From NCBI GenBank assembly GCA_029938185.1, contig JAOZVK010000309.1, positions 1-6,932 of the forward strand: a stretch of 6,932 nt of DNA, in the 5' to 3' direction. The notes beneath the pieces are model-generated. The model was not told where the DNA came from, did not search any database, and worked only from the letters and a program-made list of their open reading frames with translations. Below are positions 6,177 to 6,932 of this stretch, piece after piece. The DNA comes from Bacteroidales bacterium. Lineage in GTDB: Bacteria; Bacteroidota; Bacteroidia; Bacteroidales; JAOZVK01. The translations under genes were made by a program, and so were the position numbers. The stretch's first letter is position 1. The number at the start of each line of letters is the position of its first letter.

Positions 6177-6221
6177 ATATAATATTAAAGTAAATGTAAA
6201 CTTATATAATATTAAAGTAAA
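6177..6221. repeat. Pair of perfect 18-bp direct repeats
   Basis: ATATAATATTAAAGTAAA occurs at 6177-6194 and again at 6204-6221, 27 bases apart start to start. The pair lies about 140 bases upstream of the HTH regulator gene. It could be a regulator binding pair or a simple duplication; the AT-only content makes function hard to judge. Confidence 0.7.
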
Positions 6222-6288
6222 ATAAAATTATACTAATTATTTATTACATTTTTCTTAAAAAAAATTATGAAATATTATATGAATGTAC

Positions 6289-6296
6289 TACTTTTG
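6289..6296 (+). promoter_or_regulatory. Candidate -7 box for the HTH regulator gene
   Basis: TACTTTTG, followed by TAAT, is a strong match to the Bacteroidetes -7 consensus TAnnTTTG, 66 bases upstream of the ATG at 6362. A convincing -33 TTG at the proper spacing is not visible. Initiation here would give a leader of roughly 58 bases. Confidence 0.5.
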
Positions 6297-6361
6297 TAAT
6301 AAAGAAATATTAAAGAATATTTAGTATACATTTTTATTAGAAATATATAAAAATATTACAA

Positions 6362-6664
6362 ATGAATATAACTGCAAGAATTGATAAGTTAAGAAGAGAG
6401 CGTGCTTGGTCGGTAGCTAGATTGGCAAGAGAGACTAATATACCAACTGTAAGTTTGCGAGTAATGTTAGGTCGAAATAATGTTAACAATTATGGTATAC
6501 TAGCACTACAAAAAATATCTAAAGCTCTGGATACAAGTGTGTCATACTTAACAAAAGAAAACGACGAGGATATTGTACCACAATTAACAAATCTACAAAA
6601 GAAAGAACTTCAGGAGCTAATAAATAGGTCTATTGAGAGCTTTTTTTCAAAAAATCAAAAATAA
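6362..6664 (+). CDS. Small XRE/Cro-C1-type helix-turn-helix DNA-binding protein
   Basis: This is a predicted cytoplasmic transcription regulator of 100 residues. Residues about 4-63 fit the Cro/C1 helix-turn-helix fold: helix 1 ITARIDKLRRER, helix 2 SVARLARETN (17-26), turn at IPTV, recognition helix SLRVMLGR (31-38), then GILALQKISKALDTSVSYL (45-63), the characteristic closing helices. Residues 70-100 form a polar, probably helical tail (LQKKELQELINRSIESF) that may serve dimerisation. The protein resembles phage-repressor-like and toxin-antitoxin-associated regulators, but no toxin or phage gene is within reach: the flanks are a pseudogene region and gene-free sequence. The ATG is preceded by an A-rich stretch without a Shine-Dalgarno. 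Target sites are unknown; autoregulation through the AT-rich repeats upstream is possible but unproven. Confidence 0.85.
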   Translation: MNITARIDKLRRERAWSVARLARETNIPTVSLRVMLGRNNVNNYGILALQKISKALDTSVSYLTKENDEDIVPQLTNLQKKELQELINRSIESFFSKNQK

Positions 6665-6707
6665 AATTCTTTTATGAATATATACTCATGCATATATAAT
6701 AATGTAG

Positions 6708-6744
6708 TTTAACAAAGGTTTTTCGGCATTTGTTTTTTGTTAAA
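6708..6744 (+). terminator. Hairpin downstream of the HTH gene
   Basis: TTTAACAAA (6708-6716) pairs perfectly with TTTGTTAAA (6736-6744) over 9 bp. Alternatively, AACAAA (6711-6716) pairs with TTTGTT (6729-6734), and the T-run TTTTTT (6733-6738) would then end a terminator-like structure. It lies 43 bases after the HTH stop and is a reasonable transcript end. Confidence 0.5.
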
Positions 6745-6932
6745 TTACACGTATTGAATGTTAAAAAATACTGTTGTGGTTTGAAATATGTCACATATTC
6801 TTACTTATGCGCATTGTATGTTGTTTTAAATTGCGATGAAAATCAATAACATAATCGCCTACTGTCTGTGTGGCTTCAAGCTGGTCTTATAAAAATACGA
6901 GCAAAAATAGCTTATTTAAGTTTTTTATTAGT
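6745..6932. other. Gene-free right end with several small dyads
   Basis: I find no convincing coding region. Visible structures are AATATG-TCA-CATATT (6785-6799, a 6-bp arm interrupted palindrome), ATGCGCAT (6807-6814) and GCGAT (6833-6837) facing ATCGC (6854-6858). AAATA-GCT-TATTT, followed by TTTTTT, lies near 6905-6926. The stretch 6860-6890 is less AT-rich than its surroundings. An untranslated RNA or a regulatory region for a gene beyond the window is possible, but nothing identifies it. Confidence 0.3.

Noticed and set aside
6040..6225. 61-codon plus-strand open frame
   Set aside because: It starts in the palindromic cluster and runs through the N-terminal aminotransferase debris and AT-rich direct repeats; composition is F/I/N/K-rich without motif.
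6791..6886. Minus-strand open stretch of 31 codons reading DQLEATQTVGDYVIDFHRN
   Set aside because: It looks somewhat protein-like, but it has no start codon near its upstream end, follows an in-frame stop, and I recognise no family, so it is not called.

Overview
The window is very AT-rich and most likely comes from a Bacteroidetes chromosome, probably Bacteroidales or a relative. This placement rests on four things: the base composition, starts preceded by A-rich stretches instead of Shine-Dalgarno sites, candidate -7 boxes of the Bacteroidetes form TAnnTTTG, and palindromic repeat families (GGTCGAAGACC, GTCCCTCAAGGGAC, GCCCTGAATGGGC types) that I recall as common in that phylum. No database search was possible. 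I see no rRNA, tRNA, CRISPR array or transposase gene.

Layout. Bases 1-48 are the tail of a repeat that enters from outside the window. Three minus-strand genes follow: a secreted M43-type zinc metalloprotease (189-1562), a Sir2-family NAD-dependent deacylase (1729-2571), and an extended-SDR NAD(P)-dependent sugar-epimerase/reductase-like protein (2866-3879). A 456-base intergenic region with an eight-unit heptamer tandem repeat separates them from the divergent plus-strand prs gene (PRPP synthetase, 4336-5268). Next comes a repeat-riddled stretch (5300-6230) holding the decayed remains of a PLP aminotransferase gene on the minus strand. These remains are cut at one end by a degenerate palindromic repeat and split near the N-terminus by a 174-base cluster of palindromic units with perfect 18-bp inverted ends. 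A small XRE-type helix-turn-helix regulator (6362-6664, plus strand) follows, then 268 bases of structured but gene-free sequence.

Functional links. The genes do not form an obvious pathway: prs is housekeeping, the protease is exported, the sirtuin is cytoplasmic, and gaps of 166-456 bases argue for separate transcription units. The most notable organisation is a 104-bp direct repeat (about 91% identical between copies) placed 46 bases upstream of the protease start and 51 bases upstream of the sirtuin start, with the tail of a third copy at the left edge. A short hairpin repeat supplies the last sirtuin codons and also sits just upstream of its start codon. The repeats thus frame the sirtuin gene as a potential deletable or commonly regulated cassette. 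I found no convincing new defence or metabolic system; the repeat architecture is what merits a second look.
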